Origin: Rhynchopus sp. YZ270_cl-10
Taxonomy: Eukaryota > Euglenozoa > Diplonemea > Diplonemida > Diplonemidae
DNA: 64,000 bases
Direction of reading: 5' to 3'
NCBI GenBank assembly: GCA_964035575.1
Contig: OZ037879.1
Span: 744,001-808,000 of the forward strand
Positions 61,358 to 64,000 of the stretch are shown one piece after another. Numbering within the stretch: the first letter of the stretch is position 1; each line of letters begins with the position of its first letter. The translations under genes were made by a program, and so were the position numbers. The notes beneath the pieces were generated by a model, which had not been told where the DNA came from, did not search any database, and was given only the letters and a program-made list of their open reading frames with translations.

Positions 61358-64000
61358 CTTAAAGAGAGTGGCCGAACCACTGCCCTGCTATGAAGAGGTG
61401 GATGGGTGAAGGTGAAAGGGAGGGGTCTGAGGGGGTTAGGGGGGTGAAAGCGTGATGCGGTCCAGCTGATGAGTGAAATATGAGAATGAAATGACGAGTG
61501 AACCAAATTTAGGTGGCAAGTGGTCGCTTCATTGGTGGGTCACACCGCTCCTGGGCCGGCCCAGAACAAAAAAAAGGGGGTGTGTTGTTGGAACAGAACT
61601 TTGTGCAGATACAGGCTTGAACCACCCCGAGTGGCCAAGGCTCGTGTGATGCAGATCCGCAAGACAGACTTGATGGAGGGGGCAGGGTAATGTTTTCTTG
61701 GCTCCCAAAGGAAGAACGAAGTTTAGTTCATTTGACATCCCAAGCGTTGCGTGCGGTGTTGTTTGCTTAGATCAGATAAAATAATATTGTTGGGGGAACA
61801 GGGGGATAGGGCAGGGGGTGTGGGAAGGAGACCAATACTTGTCATGACATTGGAAACGAGGAAAAGCTAAGTACAAAAAAAACAAAACAAAAGAAGAGAC
61901 AAAAAAAAAAAAAAAAAAAAACTCTAACACCGAAAGAGGAGCGAAGATGCTGGCTGCAAAGAAGCTTGACTTCAGGGTATGATGGTAAGTAAATATTTTT
62001 TGTTCAGTTGACAGGAGTCCTGCCACTGCTTTTTTTGAAAAAGGGGTTTTAAGAAAATCAGAAAAGGTGTATTTTTTCCCCCCCGTTTGTCGCAACATTT
62101 GGGCAAATCCTAGTGTGAGTATATTGCCCAAAAAGAAGGATATTGAAGAGTGCAAAGGGAAGGCAATGCAACCCTTATAATCACCCTTACAACGATGCTT
62201 CAAAAAAAGGTAGAGTTGAAATACAAAGCCCTCTCGTGAACAGTGTACCTTGGTATGACCGGCTGTACCAGGGGGTGGACACCCAACCCATGCAGTCCCA
62301 CATCCATTTCGTAGTTTACATCTGAAAAAGGTGAAGTTATTAATGCAGGCACCTCCTGCTGACCCACGATGCCAACTGGACGAAAGCAGTACCCTGTGGC
62401 CAACAGAAGGTGTGAAAGGAAACCTAAGTAGACCTACCCGTACCGTAAGAGAACGAGGGCGGTACACAACCGCTCGTCAGCCGGCGGCCCACCTTCCGTT
62501 GAAGAGTTGTGAGTTTACAAGGAAAAAAAAGGGGGGGGGGAATAGAACCTGACTTCGGGATGTGACAGTAAGAAGGAACAAACCGGGTTGACCCCCCTTT
62601 CCCCTTTCCCCCCTTGAATGCTAAATGATGCCGAATCCTTTGTGTTGCGTTCTTTTTGGTCTTACTAACCAAATGTCGTTTTTCACCTAGAAGATCAATG
62701 CAGAATAACACATAGCTTGGAATACACGACCCTCTTGTGACAGTGTACCATCAAAAAAGATCGGGTCTTTGTTTTGTGCGCTCAAATCCGGGAGAACAAA
62801 AAAAAGCAGATCGAAAAAAGTGTGGAACCTGCATTTAGTGTTTTGGTGTTTTGTGAAACCAAAAATGAAGCAAACAGACAATTTACAAAATGCTTTTGTT
62901 TCCTGTTTTTGAAAACTTGGTTGTATTAGTGTAGACACCCGAGGATGAACTCCACTATGTTTTTGTTTTTTTCCCAAAGCGTTTCAATATTTTTAGCACT
63001 GACAGCTAAAAAGATGTTTTGTATTTTTTAAAAAAAATAGGGGGCTCCCTAAAACATGTTAAAAAATCGCAAAAAAGTTCAAAAAGTGTTTTTTACCTTT
63101 GCCAAAACTGAGATACAAAGGGGAAAAAAATGTTTTTCCCCAGCAAAAACTGAGAAATAGCCGGGAAAAAAATGTTTTCGAATGTTTTAGGGACCCTCGG
63201 ACTACGGACCCTCCCGCCCCACTTTCCAGCTATTTTGACTTATAGAAAGGGACTCTCGCAAATTTTTTTTTCCGCCTATATAGGGCTAATTTCGACGATT
63301 TGAGGCCGTTAAAACCAGAATTTGACACTTTTGAGCATCTGTGGGGGTCTAAAACGTGGTTTCGCGCACCCGAAATTTCGTGGTTTTTACTTAGGAAAAT
63401 GCCCATTTCAACCCAAATTTTCGGTTTTTCTGGCCCGAAAGTCCAAAAAAAAAGCGCCGGGGGGCTTCGCCCCCCGAACCCCCCAGACCCCCCTATGCAA
63501 TTGGGGGCCTGCGGCGCAGTTCGGAGCTCTTGGTCATACCGAACTGGAATGTTAAATGTGGATGTTATTGTGCTTGCAGCGTTGTTCCTTGCCATAATGT
63601 GGCATCAGACCTCATGCAGCAGGACACTACGGTGTCCAGCATCGGCAGTGCGTACACATCGGTGAAGGATTTTATCGACGTGACGTGGAACACGGACGAC
63701 GTCTGGCATTTACGGGTTCAGTACAAGTGTGAGCAGTGCGAACGCACTAACGATTTTGCGACGAGGCGGCAGCGATACCTTTCTCCTCTTCCCGGTGCAG
63801 GGTGGATCCTTATTTTCGCTGAAAATCCGAGATTTTTTTTCGTTTTATTTTCCTCTCCTGTTTTTGAGATTTTCCCGCGCAGGCCTGACGCTAACTTTCG
63901 GGTTTTTAGGAAATCGTGGGGGGTTGATGGTTTGTCCGCGAGCGCAGCGAGTCGAAAAATTGAGTGACCGTCGGAAAAGAAAACGAACAAGCAGGTTGGG
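61358..64000. other. Repeat-rich region without a supported gene
   Basis: Holds family F (62211-62318), family E (62331-62385) and family B (62910-62957) repeats, A runs near 61905 and a GGGGGGC-TTC-GCCCCCC hairpin near 63460. A plus-strand frame at 63530-63967 (KCEQCERTNDFATRRQRYLS) contains a CxxC pair and could be part of a gene or mobile element running off the window, but nothing identifies it. Confidence 0.4.
62211..62318 (+). repeat. Family F repeat, second copy
   Basis: Matches 18641-18740 with small indels, including GCCCTCTCGTGAACAGTG and GGGGTGGACACCCA. It is followed 12 bases later by a family E copy, so the two families are neighbours here but not at 18.6 kb. Confidence 0.65.

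Overview
The window looks like nuclear DNA of a protist, most probably a euglenozoan of the diplonemid type (inference). Every gene I can support, from about 3.9 kb to 61.4 kb, lies on the minus strand, as in the one-directional gene arrays of Euglenozoa. Most start codons follow an AG by 2-20 bases, as expected of spliced-leader acceptor sites. Unlike kinetoplastids, five genes are split by ordinary GT-AG introns, whose donors are almost all GTATG or GTAC. No tRNA, rRNA or CRISPR was seen.

Layout. 1-3.9 kb: small inverted-repeat elements. 3.9-7.4 kb: a four-exon PP4R3/SMEK (protein phosphatase 4 regulatory subunit) gene. 8.85-10.86 kb: a TA-flanked inverted-repeat element carrying two GTAC-core satellites. 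11.5-15.1 kb: a TRIM-like RING/B-box/coiled-coil/SPRY-like protein beside a ubiquitin-like (UBL) plus BspA-type leucine-rich-repeat (LRR) protein. 16.3-20.5 kb: a four-exon BSD-domain (SYAP1-like) gene with a 1-kb transposon-like insert in its third intron. 20.7-28 kb: a transposon graveyard with a hAT-like element (perfect 8-bp target duplication), a hAT transposase remnant, an inverted-repeat element holding a LINE-like reverse-transcriptase remnant, and a broken UBL-LRR copy. 32.2-33.8 kb: a second intact UBL-LRR gene with a basic tail. 34.97-39.4 kb: a tandem duplication of a secreted cysteine-rich protein gene. 42.6-48.5 kb: a three-exon CCCH-RRM RNA-binding protein, an alanine-rich coiled-coil protein and a MORN-repeat protein. 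49.87-52.14 kb: another inverted-repeat element built around a 1.5-kb heptamer satellite. 52.8-61.4 kb: type II DNA topoisomerase (possibly mitochondrial), a D-threonine aldolase-family enzyme with a 12-codon last exon, and an aromatic-rich protein that may be mitochondrial.

The genes do not form one pathway; in this kind of genome neighbours are usually co-transcribed but unrelated. The one suggestive grouping is the UBL-LRR family with an adjacent TRIM-like E3 ligase candidate. The rest of the DNA is unusually rich in short dispersed hairpin repeats (at least eight families, also found inside introns) and in inverted-repeat elements flanked by TA or 8-bp duplications.
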